A stretch of 64,000 nt of DNA from Trichococcus patagoniensis (GTDB lineage: Bacteria > Bacillota > Bacilli > Lactobacillales > Aerococcaceae). Below are positions 10,349 to 18,869 of the stretch, one piece after another (positions within the stretch are counted from its first letter, which is position 1; each line of letters starts with the position of its first letter). The notes under the pieces are model-generated. The model was not told the origin of the DNA. It worked only from the letters and a program-made list of their open reading frames with translations, and did not search any database. The stretch lies in NCBI RefSeq assembly GCF_003051085.1, contig NZ_QAOM01000013.1, positions 29,871 to 93,870 of the forward strand, in the 5' to 3' direction. The translations under genes and the position numbers were made by a program.

Positions 10349-11028
10349 TATTTGTTCAGCTCCTTCTTATAATTTTCAACCATGGATTGGAACAGGCGCA
10401 GGCCATCCGCTGATCCCAATAAAGCTTCGACAGCACGCTCCGGGTGAGGCATCATGCCTAGGACATTGCCTTTTTTGTTGATGATGCCGGCGATGTCTTC
10501 GATGCTTCCGTTCGGGTTGCCGTTGGCATAAGTGAATACGATTTGGTTATTGGCCTTCAGGTCAGCCAAAGTCTCTGCATCGCAGAAGTAGTTTCCTTCG
10601 CCATGCGCGATCGGAACAGAGATGATTTCGCCTTCTTTATAGAGGGAAGTGAATTGCGTATCGGCGTTCACGACTTTCAGATCCTGCGGTTTGCAGACGA
10701 ACTTCAATGTATCATTGCGGCGCAAAGCACCAGGCAATAAGCCGGCTTCAGCCAAAATCTGGAATCCGTTGCAAGTGCCGAATACAGGCTTGCCTTCTTC
10801 AGCGAAACGGACAACTTCGCTCATGATGTTCGCAAAGCGGGCAATCGCACCTGTACGCAAGTAATCGCCATAAGTGAATCCGCCGGGCAATAGGACAGCA
10901 TCGAAACCTTCAAGGCTTGTTTCATAATGTTGCACATACTCTGCATCTTCTCCAAGAATATCTTTAATGGCTGCATACATATCTAAATCACAGTTAGATC
11001 CAGGAAAAACGATGACAGCGAATTTCAT
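10348..11028 (-). CDS. purQ: FGAM synthase glutaminase subunit PurQ
   Basis: Class I glutamine amidotransferase that supplies ammonia to PurL. 226 residues. The nucleophile Cys is in [20 protein letters not shown] near residue 85, and the His-Glu pair is in [10 protein letters not shown] near residue 195. The start overlaps the purS stop by one base (TAATG). The genes purS, purQ and purL are contiguous and in stoichiometric order. Confidence 0.97.
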   Translation of the reverse strand: MKFAVIVFPGSNCDLDMYAAIKDILGEDAEYVQHYETSLEGFDAVLLPGGFTYGDYLRTGAIARFANIMSEVVRFAEEGKPVFGTCNGFQILAEAGLLPGALRRNDTLKFVCKPQDLKVVNADTQFTSLYKEGEIISVPIAHGEGNYFCDAETLADLKANNQIVFTYANGNPNGSIEDIAGIINKKGNVLGMMPHPERAVEALLGSADGLRLFQSMVENYKKELNK

Positions 11029-11285
11029 TAAGCTTCAACCTCCTGGATTTCATAACGGTAAGTTTCCATAACCACGTTAGCCAGCAATTTGTCGCAAATC
11101 TCTTCGATGACTTGTTCAACGTTCTCTTCCTCTTTGGATACTTGGATTTCAAAATATTTTCCGATACGGATATCTTCGATTGTTGGGTAGCCCATACGGT
11201 GGACGGCACCCTTCACGGCTTCCCCTTGCGGATCCAATACTGAGTCTTTATACGTTACATACACGGTTACTTTATACATGTCCAA
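11028..11285 (-). CDS. purS: FGAM synthase subunit PurS
   Basis: Small (85 residues) structural subunit bridging PurL and PurQ in the Gram-positive FGAM synthase. The sequence begins [25 protein letters not shown] after a short lead and contains [16 protein letters not shown], both typical for PurS. Preceded by a T-rich (plus strand) spacer after purC. Confidence 0.95.
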   Translation of the reverse strand: MDMYKVTVYVTYKDSVLDPQGEAVKGAVHRMGYPTIEDIRIGKYFEIQVSKEEENVEQVIEEICDKLLANVVMETYRYEIQEVEA

Positions 11286-11346
11286 ATTCCTCGCTTTTGT
11301 TTTTTTTTTTTGTTTTTTGTTTATTCGTTGGTTGCATTCGGATGGC

Positions 11347-12057
11347 TTACATTTTGTTCAGGCGGTCCAGCACTTCCACGTAGACCGGGATCAGATCCCC
11401 CAAGTCACGACGGTAGATGTCTTTGTCCAAGTGTTCGTTCGTTTCGATATCCCAAAGGCGGCATGTATCCGGTGAAATTTCATCAGCCAGGATGATTTCT
11501 CCCTCAGCTGTCTTGCCGAATTCGATTTTGAAATCGATCAGGCGGATGCCGATTCCCTTGAACATCTCGATCAAGGCTGCATTGATCTTCAGCGCTTGCT
11601 GCTTGATTTCCGCAACTTCTGCATCTGTTGCCGCGCCCAGAACTTGTACATGGGCATCATTGATGAAAGGATCATTGAGCGCATCGTCTTTGTAGTAGAA
11701 CTCCAAAACAGGGAACGGCAGGTCGACGCCTTCCTCCATGCCGAAACGTTTCGCGAAGCTTCCTGCGGATACATTGCGCACAACCACTTCCAATGGGAAC
11801 ATATTGACTCTTTTTACTGATTGTTCGGTTTCTGATAGTTCTTGGAGGTAGTGGCTAGCGATTCCCTTTTCAGCCAGATACTCGAAGATGCGGCCGGTGA
11901 TCTGATTGTTGAGTTTGCCTTTGCCCTCGATAGTGTCCTTCTTTACGCCATTCAATGCGGTAGCTTGATTTAGGTATTCTGCCCAAAGGACATTCTCCTG
12001 ATCTGTAGCGTACATCTTTTTAGCTTTCCCAGTATAAAGCAATTCTTTTCTTTCCAT
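11347..12057 (-). CDS. purC: SAICAR synthetase
   Basis: Condenses CAIR with aspartate using ATP. 236 residues; typical segments are LLYTGKAKKMYAT at the N-terminus, the EVVVRNVSAGSFAKR motif near residue 90, and LIDFKIEFGK plus ILADEISPDTCRLWD (residues 180-205) in the active site. It is the first gene after an intrinsic terminator and has its own promoter with a PurBox pair, so it probably opens a second transcription unit (purC to purD). Confidence 0.97.
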   Translation of the reverse strand: MERKELLYTGKAKKMYATDQENVLWAEYLNQATALNGVKKDTIEGKGKLNNQITGRIFEYLAEKGIASHYLQELSETEQSVKRVNMFPLEVVVRNVSAGSFAKRFGMEEGVDLPFPVLEFYYKDDALNDPFINDAHVQVLGAATDAEVAEIKQQALKINAALIEMFKGIGIRLIDFKIEFGKTAEGEIILADEISPDTCRLWDIETNEHLDKDIYRRDLGDLIPVYVEVLDRLNKM

Positions 12058-12074
12058 CGTTCCCGTCCCTTTCT

Positions 12075-12147
12075 AAATCCGAACATTAATTTGTATAAAC
12101 ACCTAATTCATTCGTTTATATTGTATCATCTGCCACCCGCTTGTCAA
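12075..12147 (-). promoter_or_regulatory. purC promoter with a PurBox pair (probable PurR operator)
   Basis: On the minus strand, TTGACA (12142-12147) and TACAAT (12120-12125) are 16 bp apart. Downstream of the -10 lie a perfect match to AWWWCCGAACWWT on the plus strand (AAATCCGAACATT, 12075-12087) and a weaker, oppositely oriented copy with the core TTCG (12107-12119), 19 bp apart. Geometry equals that before purE. PurBoxes bind PurR and respond to PRPP in Bacillus; repression here is inferred from position at the transcription start. Confidence 0.75.
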
Positions 12148-12213
12148 TGGAATTTTCATGAAAATTGAAATAAATTCCGGTTTTTCTTCACTGTTTCCAA
12201 GGCATCCGGTGTA

Positions 12214-12246
12214 CAGAAAAAGGCCGGAACCGTAGTCCCAGCCTTT
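12214..12246 (-). terminator. Terminator between purB and purC
   Basis: Minus-strand stem AAAGGCTGGGA / TCCGGCCTTT with a small loop and a following T5 tract, just after the purB stop. It separates purEKB from purC onward. Confidence 0.65.
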
Positions 12247-12249
12247 CCA

Positions 12250-13548
12250 TCAGTCGCCTAAACCAAGTCTTTCGAATACTTCGTCGACGTGACTCAAGTG
12301 ATAGTTATAGTTGAAGGCATCAGCGATGTCTTCTTTCGTTAATTTTGCCATAATGACTTCATCCGCTTCCACCAATGGACGGAAATCGGTCTGATTATCC
12401 CATGAGAGGGCAGTCTTCGGCTGTACCAAGTCATAAGCTTCTTCACGGCTCATGCCTTTGTCGATCAATTTCAACAGCACGCGTTGGCTATAGATCAATC
12501 CGAAAGTCGCATTCATGTTGCGGAGCATATTTTCAGGGAACACGGTCAAGTTCTTGATGATATTCGCAAAACGGTTCAATTGGTAGTTCAACAATGTCGT
12601 TGCATCCGGAAGGATGATCCGTTCCGCTGAAGAGTGGGAAATGTCGCGTTCATGCCATAAGCCTACATTTTCGTAAGCAGTGACCATGTAGCCGCGGATG
12701 ACGCGGGCAAGGCCTACCATATTTTCGGAACCGATCGGATTGCGTTTGTGCGGCATTGCGGAAGAACCTTTTTGACCCTTCGCGAAGAATTCTTCCACTT
12801 CACGGGTTTCCGATTTTTGCAATCCGCGGATTTCTGTTGCGAAGCGTTCGATGCTTGTCGCAATCAGAGCGATCGTTGCCATATACTCGGCATGCAGATC
12901 GCGCGGCAGAACCTGCGTCGAAATCTCTTGCGGTCTTGTGCCCAATTTTTCGCAGACGTACTCCTCCACGAATGGCGGGATGTTTGCGAAAGTCCCGACA
13001 GCCCCGCTGATTTTTCCGGCTTCAACGCCTTTAGCGGCATGTTCAAAACGCTCGATGTTGCGTTTCATTTCTGAATACATCGTGGCCAGCTTCAGTCCGA
13101 ATGTTGTAGGTTCCGCATGTACACCGTGCGTACGGCCCATGCAGACAGTCTTTTTGTGTTCTTTCGCTTTTTCGCCGATGATTTCCAGCATGTTCTGCAG
13201 ATCCTTGCGAAGGATATCGTTGGCTTGTTTCAATTGGTAACCGTAGGCAGTATCGACCACATCGGTACTCGTAAGGCCATAGTGGACCCATTTTCTTTCT
13301 TCTCCCAGCGATTCGGAAACAGCACGAGTGAATGCCACTACGTCATGTCTTGTTTCTTTTTCGATTTCAAGGATACGATCGATGTCAAAAGTTGCATTTG
13401 CACGGATTTTAGCAACGTCTTCCGCAGGGATTTCGCCTAGGGCAGCCCAAGCTTCATCAGCCAGGATTTCGACCTCCAACCAGCATTTGTAACGATTGTA
13501 TTCGGACCAAACTTCAGCCATCTCAGGGCGTGTATAACGTGTAATCAT
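12250..13548 (-). CDS. purB: Adenylosuccinate lyase
   Basis: Eliminates fumarate from SAICAR (IMP branch) and from adenylosuccinate (AMP branch). 432 residues. Signature [20 protein letters not shown] near residue 263 is the fumarase/aspartase superfamily loop with the catalytic Ser; [12 protein letters not shown] near residue 140 carries the general acid His. Because purA in this window is interrupted by a stop, only the first of its two reactions may be in use if that mutation is real. Confidence 0.97.
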   Translation of the reverse strand: MITRYTRPEMAEVWSEYNRYKCWLEVEILADEAWAALGEIPAEDVAKIRANATFDIDRILEIEKETRHDVVAFTRAVSESLGEERKWVHYGLTSTDVVDTAYGYQLKQANDILRKDLQNMLEIIGEKAKEHKKTVCMGRTHGVHAEPTTFGLKLATMYSEMKRNIERFEHAAKGVEAGKISGAVGTFANIPPFVEEYVCEKLGTRPQEISTQVLPRDLHAEYMATIALIATSIERFATEIRGLQKSETREVEEFFAKGQKGSSAMPHKRNPIGSENMVGLARVIRGYMVTAYENVGLWHERDISHSSAERIILPDATTLLNYQLNRFANIIKNLTVFPENMLRNMNATFGLIYSQRVLLKLIDKGMSREEAYDLVQPKTALSWDNQTDFRPLVEADEVIMAKLTKEDIADAFNYNYHLSHVDEVFERLGLGD

Positions 13549-13549
13549 T

Positions 13550-14692
13550 TTAAATTGTTCCTCCGTTCCAGATTCGGGTGTTGTCTATTTCTGATAAGGT
13601 TGCTTCTTGATCATCCGTCAAAATGGTGATATGCCCCATTTTTCTGTCTGTGCGTGATTCCGCTTTGCCGTAATAATGGAAAAACCAATCCGCTTTTTCT
13701 TCCCGCAGCGCGATCGTGCCTTCCATATGCTGTCCAAGGATATTGACCATGATGGCAGGCGACAATTGCCGCGCTGTCGGCATCGGCAATCCGGCGACTG
13801 CTTGGATATGGGCATCAAATTGGGAAACGTTCATTGCTTCGATCGTGTAATGGCCCGAATTATGCGGACGCGGCGCCAACTCATTGATGAAGATCGTGTC
13901 ATCCGATGCCAGGAACATTTCGATGCCAAGCGTACCCACCAACTGAAGCGCATCGGCGATTTGTAGGGCAGCTTTGTTGGCTTTTTCGGCTACCGCAGGT
14001 GTGACGCGGGCCGGCACGATCGATTCGTGCAGAATATTATTGATGTGGATATTTTCGGAAACCGGGAATACCGTCGCTTCGCCTTTTTGGTTGCGTACGA
14101 TCATGACCGAAAGCTCTTTGGTGAACGGGACCCACGCCTCCAAAACGCAGATGCTGTCCGCTGCCAGTTTCATGGCTTCCTCTTTGTCCGCTTCCGATTT
14201 CAGGACAACCTGTCCCTTACCATCATACCCGAAACGGGTCGTTTTTAAAACACTCGGATAGCCGATTTTGCTGATGGCCGCATCCAGTTGTTCCGCATTT
14301 TCGACTACCGCGAATTGCGCGATCGATACCCCTGCGGATTGAAGGAATTCCTTCTCCTTGATGCGGTCTTGCGTGATCGTCAAAATTTCGCTGCCTTGCG
14401 GAATGCTGGACAATGCTTCCACTTCCTGCAGGGCTGCCGCATCAATGTTCTCAAATTCGAATGTCACGACATCGGATTTCCCAGCCAATTCGCGCAGTGC
14501 CACTGCATCAGCGTATGCCGCCTGGATATGCCAATCCGCTACTTGGGCTGCCGGACAATTTTCTCCCGGATCCAAAATCCCGACGGTGAATCCCATCCGC
14601 TTCGCGGACTGTGCCATCATACGGCCTAATTGTCCGCCGCCGATGATGCCGATCACGTCATTTGGTTTCAGTATTTTATACAAGGTCTTCAC
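13550..14692 (-). CDS. purK: N5-carboxyaminoimidazole ribonucleotide synthetase
   Basis: ATP-dependent carboxylation of AIR to N5-CAIR, the substrate of class I PurE. 380 residues from a GTG at 14692, with GGAAAG just upstream; a TTG or later start would remove only a few residues. Contains the dinucleotide-like loop [21 protein letters not shown] (residues 15-35) and ATP-grasp segments ([28 protein letters not shown] near residue 270). Its start lies 17 bp inside purE. Confidence 0.95.
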   Translation of the reverse strand: MKTLYKILKPNDVIGIIGGGQLGRMMAQSAKRMGFTVGILDPGENCPAAQVADWHIQAAYADAVALRELAGKSDVVTFEFENIDAAALQEVEALSSIPQGSEILTITQDRIKEKEFLQSAGVSIAQFAVVENAEQLDAAISKIGYPSVLKTTRFGYDGKGQVVLKSEADKEEAMKLAADSICVLEAWVPFTKELSVMIVRNQKGEATVFPVSENIHINNILHESIVPARVTPAVAEKANKAALQIADALQLVGTLGIEMFLASDDTIFINELAPRPHNSGHYTIEAMNVSQFDAHIQAVAGLPMPTARQLSPAIMVNILGQHMEGTIALREEKADWFFHYYGKAESRTDRKMGHITILTDDQEATLSEIDNTRIWNGGTI

Positions 14693-15164
14693 TGCTTTCC
14701 AAAACTTTTTGTTTTAATTCTTCCCGTCTCTTTTCCAATCGATCGGCCAAATCTTGATTTTCGATCGAAAGGATCTGTACCGCCAGCAGACCGGCATTGA
14801 TTGCCCCAGCTTTGCCGATGGCTACCGTCGCAACCGGCACGCCGCCTGGCATCTGGACGATGGACAACAAGGAGTCCATTCCGCTCAATGCGCGCGATTG
14901 GACAGGAACACCGATGACCGGAAGCGTCGTTTTCGCAGCAATCATCCCCGGAAGGTGCGCTGCGCCTCCTGCGCCGGCAATGATGACTTTCGTTCCTGCA
15001 GCCCGTGCTTGTTCCGCAAAGGTGAACATCAAATCCGGTGTCCGGTGAGCCGAAACCACCTTCTTTTCATAAGCGATGCCGAATTCATCCAGTATCAAGC
15101 AAGCTTCTTTCATAGTTTCCCAGTCAGAAGTACTACCCATTACGACAGAAACAACCGTATTCAT
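14676..15164 (-). CDS. purE: N5-CAIR mutase, class I PurE
   Basis: Moves the carboxylate of N5-CAIR to give CAIR. From the ATG at 15164 (GGGGGA site) the product has 162 residues, the usual length; [10 protein letters not shown] near residue 8 is the phosphate loop and VVSAHRTPD near residue 38 holds the catalytic His. [13 protein letters not shown] follows. It is the first gene of the purEKB unit, with a leader of only about 27 nt, too short for an aptamer-based riboswitch. Confidence 0.96.
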   Translation of the reverse strand: MNTVVSVVMGSTSDWETMKEACLILDEFGIAYEKKVVSAHRTPDLMFTFAEQARAAGTKVIIAGAGGAAHLPGMIAAKTTLPVIGVPVQSRALSGMDSLLSIVQMPGGVPVATVAIGKAGAINAGLLAVQILSIENQDLADRLEKRREELKQKVLESSEDLV

Positions 15165-15197
15165 CCATTTTTCCCCCATTATCAATTTTTCATTTTT

Positions 15198-15264
15198 AAT
15201 ATAGCACATCATCTCTCATTATTCCAAACGTTTTTGGGAACAAATGGCGTTTTCGTTCGGAAAT
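15198..15264 (-). promoter_or_regulatory. purE promoter with a PurBox pair
   Basis: Minus-strand extended -10 TGCTATATT (core 15198-15203) with TTGGAA (15222-15227) 18 bp upstream. Two oppositely oriented PurBox-like sequences, core CCAAAC on plus (13-mer 15220-15232) and CCGAAC on minus (ATTTCCGAACGAA, 15252-15264), are separated by 19 bp, exactly as upstream of purC. Box 1 overlaps the -35. The remaining 15265-15530 is AT-rich spacer before treR in which I see no further gene. Confidence 0.7.
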
Positions 15265-15543
15265 AATCTGTTTTTGGTTCCAATCAGGAGAACCGCTGCC
15301 AGCATTTCGCATCAAAAAAACACCTGTTTTTTTATTCAAAAATCAACTCTTTGCCACCGTGAATGGCAACAATATGATAAAATGATGGTATATGAACTCT
15401 TTCAAACTAAAAAATTACTGATATTCTTTTATTTCGGATTTTATCCTATAAAATAAAATGAAATAATATTATTAAACATGGTTTTTTCAATTTATTTATT
15501 TTAGTTCCAACAAAACCATCCATTCACAGGAGGATTGATGATC

Positions 15544-16260
15544 ATGAATAAATTCTTTGATATCTATATGGATCTGAGAAAAAAAATTGAACATGCAGAA
15601 TTCGAGACCGGATCCCTGCTGCCCAGCGAAAAGAACCTTTCCGACCACTACCATGTTTCACGGGAAACAATCAGAAAGGCCTTGGCTTTGTTGCTGGAAG
15701 GCGGCTATATCCAGAAGAAGCAGGGCAAAGGTTCCATCGTGCTGGACATCAGACGGTTCAATTTTCCCGTTTCCGGATTGACCAGTTTCAAGGAGCTTCA
15801 GGATGCCCAGGAGATCCCAAATGAAACCATCGTCATCAAGAACAAGCTCGAGACCATTCCGGATTTCCTTGCCGAAAATCTGAAAGTGGATCCCGGCCGC
15901 AAAGTGATTTCCCTTATCCGGCTGCGGAAGATTGCCGGGGAAGTCGTCATCATGGATAAAGACTACCTCTTCCATGACATCATCGAGCAAATCCCTTCCG
16001 AAGCTGCCGAAACTTCCATCTATGCGTACTTGGAGAATGAATTGGGCCTGAATATCGCTTATGCCAAAAAGGAATTCGTCGTAGAGGCGGCTACGCGGGA
16101 AGATCACAAGCTGATGGATCTGAAGGATGACACACACGTCGTCGTCGTCAAGAGTGAAGTCTATCTTGAAGACACCCGTCTGTTCCAGTACACAGAGTCG
16201 CGCCATCGTCTGGACCGCTTCCGCTTCGTCGAGTTCGCCCGCAGAAAACACAGCCTATAA
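15544..16260 (+). CDS. treR: Trehalose operon repressor TreR (GntR/HutC family)
   Basis: An N-terminal winged helix (residues about 5-72, LLPSEKNLSDHYHVSRETIRKA region) is followed by a UTRA ligand domain (about 90-235). Closest role is TreR, which binds trehalose-6-phosphate and represses trehalose uptake genes. Support: treC-treP lie 2.6 kb away with two near-palindromic operators of the TTGTATANACAA type. Three in-frame starts compete (TTG 15535, ATG 15538, ATG 15544); I prefer 15544 because MNKFFDIYMDL matches the family N-terminus, although the AGGAGG is 10 bases off. Divergent from purE, followed by a bidirectional terminator. Confidence 0.88.
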   Translation: MNKFFDIYMDLRKKIEHAEFETGSLLPSEKNLSDHYHVSRETIRKALALLLEGGYIQKKQGKGSIVLDIRRFNFPVSGLTSFKELQDAQEIPNETIVIKNKLETIPDFLAENLKVDPGRKVISLIRLRKIAGEVVIMDKDYLFHDIIEQIPSEAAETSIYAYLENELGLNIAYAKKEFVVEAATREDHKLMDLKDDTHVVVVKSEVYLEDTRLFQYTESRHRLDRFRFVEFARRKHSL

Positions 16261-16261
16261 G

Positions 16262-16296
16262 AAAAAAGATGAAGCCCAACCGGCTTCATCTTTTTT
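16262..16296. terminator. Bidirectional terminator between treR and the lipoprotein gene
   Basis: Stem AAAAAAGATGAAGCC / GGCTTCATCTTTTTT with a short CAAC loop; T tracts on both strands serve the two convergent genes. Confidence 0.9.
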
Positions 16297-16313
16297 GCTT
16301 ATGTAAGAGCTGA

Positions 16314-17444
16314 TCACTCATTGACATTCGTATAATCAACGGTGAAATAGGCCCCCTCGGCCATCAGGATATGCCCTGATTCATATGGGTTTCCGGCCAC
16401 GGTAAGGTAGACTTCCTGCACACCGTAATATTCCCCGATCGTATTGACGACACCCTGCAAAATCAGGGATTCAGCCGATGTCCCGGCATTCATCTCAGAA
16501 ACGAATTCCTGCGAGAAGTCCACATAGACACGCCCATCGTCACTCAAGGACAAGCTGTTGATGGAGACATTCGGTCCGATCAGACTTCCCCCTGGTGCAT
16601 CCGGCACGTTCTTCAACGCCTCCGCCAGAATGGTGCGAGTGATGTCATTGGTCGCATAGGATAAGGAAACACTTGTTGCATCCAATCCCATCAGATCGCT
16701 GTCCGGATAGAAAACGCGCAACTGTTGCGTTTCCGGAACGTTCTCATTGCGGGCTTCCAGACTGGAAGAGACAATCATATCATCCCCAAGATCCGTCACC
16801 CGTTTCACCAAGCCCATATCCCTTACGTAGTAGTCTTTGGTAGTGGAAGTTTCATAGGTCGTCGTCACTTCAAGCGCTTCGAAATTGCCCATTGGCGTTT
16901 CGATCTGTGACGTCAGATTCGTGATTTCGGAAGGGACTCCGCTCGCATTCACCCAACTGTTCCCGACTTCCAAAGGCTCCTTCAACAGAATATCCAACTG
17001 GTTTGCTGCATCGCCGCTTGCTGTTTTTTCCAGCATATTTTCCCTGAAATAGGTTTCCGGACGCGTGAATACTTCTCTGAGTTCCCCATCAGCCAGTTCC
17101 AATACCGTCACAATCTGCGTGCCTCCGTTGTTGGAAGTGATCTGCATCCGGTTGCCTTCGATATATTGCGGGTAGATCGTGAAGGAAGCGTATTCATTCC
17201 CTTCACCCAAATATTTGGTGAACACGGATGCGCTGAACGGATAATAAGCCTCAATTGTCGCTGCGTCTGCAGGTTCGGAAGAGGACGAGGAAGCCGAGCC
17301 GCTGTCTGTTGAACTGGACACGGAAGAAGACACACTGTTGACACCTGAAGAATCGGATGAGGCATCAGAGCCTCCAAAGAGACTGCAAGAAGCTAATAGG
17401 GGCACCAATAACGCTACCATCAGGTTCGAAACTTTCTTTCTCAT
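16314..17444 (-). CDS. GerMN-domain lipoprotein
   Basis: The ATG at 17444 (GGGAG site) gives 376 residues. The first 20 form a lipoprotein signal with lipobox LLASC, so Cys is probably lipidated and the protein sits on the outer face of the membrane. A Ser/Gly/Asp-rich linker follows (about residues 25-60). The C-terminal third (LRVFYPDSDLMGL, then RTILAEALKNVPDAPGG and VYVDFSQEFVSEMN, residues about 240-370) is a GerMN domain, known from spore germination protein GerM and from lipoproteins of non-sporulating Lactobacillales. Exact role unknown, presumably cell-envelope. Confidence 0.85.
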   Translation of the reverse strand: MRKKVSNLMVALLVPLLASCSLFGGSDASSDSSGVNSVSSSVSSSTDSGSASSSSSEPADAATIEAYYPFSASVFTKYLGEGNEYASFTIYPQYIEGNRMQITSNNGGTQIVTVLELADGELREVFTRPETYFRENMLEKTASGDAANQLDILLKEPLEVGNSWVNASGVPSEITNLTSQIETPMGNFEALEVTTTYETSTTKDYYVRDMGLVKRVTDLGDDMIVSSSLEARNENVPETQQLRVFYPDSDLMGLDATSVSLSYATNDITRTILAEALKNVPDAPGGSLIGPNVSINSLSLSDDGRVYVDFSQEFVSEMNAGTSAESLILQGVVNTIGEYYGVQEVYLTVAGNPYESGHILMAEGAYFTVDYTNVNE

Positions 17445-17562
17445 ATATTCTCCCACCTTCTGCCTTAGTTGTCTTCATTATATCACAACCGCTTTCTAAG
17501 GCATTGCCCTAACTATCGCTGCAACGCACGAATGCTGTGGCACTATCCAGCTTGTTTCAAGT

Positions 17563-18515
17563 ATAATGAAGCCAGCACAAAACTAAAAGAAACATTTCAC
17601 GGGCGTCAGCGTCTACGAGATTTCCGTCATGGAGCAAGGCTTGATGGGCAAAGGGATAGACGCCGAAGACATCCAACGCCTCTGCAACGTGCACGCCTCG
17701 CTCTTCGGCGGATCGGCGAATTCGATAAGCATTATGCCCGCAAAGAATACGCCATCTTCCCGATCATGGAGAACCAAGGCATCACGGCTCCGCCGAAAGT
17801 CATGTGGGGTGTCGACGACGATATCCGCTCCATGTATAAGGACTTGAAGAACCTGCTGCAAAAAGAGGATTTCGACGCAATTCCGAAAGCCTTCTCCGAC
17901 CTGAAATACGAAATGACGGAAATGATCACGAAGGAAGAAGACATCCTCCTGCCGATGATCATCGATATCTTCAACGAAGACCACTGGCTGCAGATCGCCA
18001 AGGAATCTGAAGAAATCGGCTACTGCATCGTCAAACCGGAAGCAAAATGGGTGCCGGAACGTTCCCTTCCTGAAGATGTTTCACATGAAACACTGGAGTC
18101 GGAAGCGAATCCCTACATCAATTTCCAAACCGGGTATCTGACGCCGCACCAATTGGAAAAGATGCTGAACAACATCCCTTTGGAATTGACTTTTGTGGAT
18201 GCGGACAATATCGTGCGCTACTACAATGACAACGGCGAAGAAAAATTCTTCAAGCGCACCAGCAGCGCGATCGGCCGCGATGTCATGAACTGCCATCCGC
18301 CTAAGAGCCTGCCGATCGTCACGAAACTGCTCGCCGACCTGAAATCGGGCGCGAAAGAAAGCGAATCGATGTGGTTCCGCGCGATGGGCAAATTCATCCT
18401 GGTCACCTATCGCGCCGTCAGGGATGACGACGGCAGCTATATGGGAACCCTTGAATATGTGCAGGACATCCAACCGATCCTCGATCTTGATGGCGAAAAA
18501 CGCACCCTGTCCTAA
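17563..18515 (+). pseudogene. Decayed DUF438 / hemerythrin-like PAS protein gene
   Basis: Three pieces of one DUF438 protein lie in two reading frames. ASTKLKETF is in one frame (to about 17597); FTGVSVYEISVMEQGLMGKG, continuing IDAEDIQRLCNVHASLFGGS, is in the next frame (17596-17718); IGEFDKHYARKEYAIFPIME onward returns to the first frame (from about 17718 to the stop at 18515). At the second switch about 40 residues normally between these blocks (the hemerythrin-like HPGHP segment) are missing, so there is a frameshift plus an internal deletion. The 3' part, with the KVMWGVDDDIR motif and a PAS-like domain ending in GTLEYVQDI, is intact and could be expressed alone from an internal start. 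A parS-like sequence lies inside (18077-18092). Confidence 0.85.
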
Positions 18516-18555
18516 ACCATCGTTCCGGAAATGACTACCGAAAACAAAATAAATG

Positions 18556-18585
18556 CAAGCTGTCTCTTTTTGAGGCAGCTTTTTT
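18556..18585 (+). terminator. Terminator after the DUF438 gene
   Basis: AAGCTGTCTC-TTTTT-GAGGCAGCTT stem followed by TTTTT. Confidence 0.85.
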
Positions 18586-18647
18586 CGTCGGCAAGGAACT
18601 TACTGTCTGTTTGTCGGCCGCTCGCTCTCTCCATTCGCCTCAATTTT

Positions 18648-18813
18648 CCCCATCCTCCGGCGAGCTGAGGCCCCGCCGGAGTTCGGCCACATTCTATTCT
18701 GCCTACTCCGACGAGGGCAGCTTCGCCGGAGTAGGCGCCACTGACCACTGGTGTCTTCCTGTGAACGCACGCTTCACCGGAACTGAGAAGGGATTTTACT
18801 GCTCTCCTCCGGT
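18648..18813 (-). repeat. Three-hairpin intergenic repeat, copy A
   Basis: Read on the minus strand it starts CGGAGGAGAGCAGT and contains three successive hairpins with arms of the type CTCCGGYGAAGC / YCGGAG. Copy B at 34345-34512 on the plus strand has the same order of blocks (GGAGGAGAGCAGT; TCCGGTGAA; CTCCGRYGAAGC; GAATGTG or AAATGTG; CGAACTCCGGCG; GCCTCAG; GCCGGAG). Together with two terminators it fills the 354-bp gap between the DUF438 and treC genes. Confidence 0.75.
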
Positions 18814-18827
18814 CAGCCGGCAGCGAA

Positions 18828-18869
18828 TCCAACAGAAGGGCCATCCCCAAAAGGAGACGGCCCTTCTGT
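18828..18869 (-). terminator. Hairpin at the 3' end of treC
   Basis: Minus-strand ACAGAAGGGCC..TCTCC-TTTT-GGGGA..GGCCCTTCTGT immediately after the treC stop. The following T tract is weak, so termination is inferred from stem strength. Confidence 0.6.

Noticed and set aside
18512..18850. 112-codon frame on minus between the DUF438 and treC genes
   Set aside because: It is a translation of the three-hairpin repeat and two terminators.
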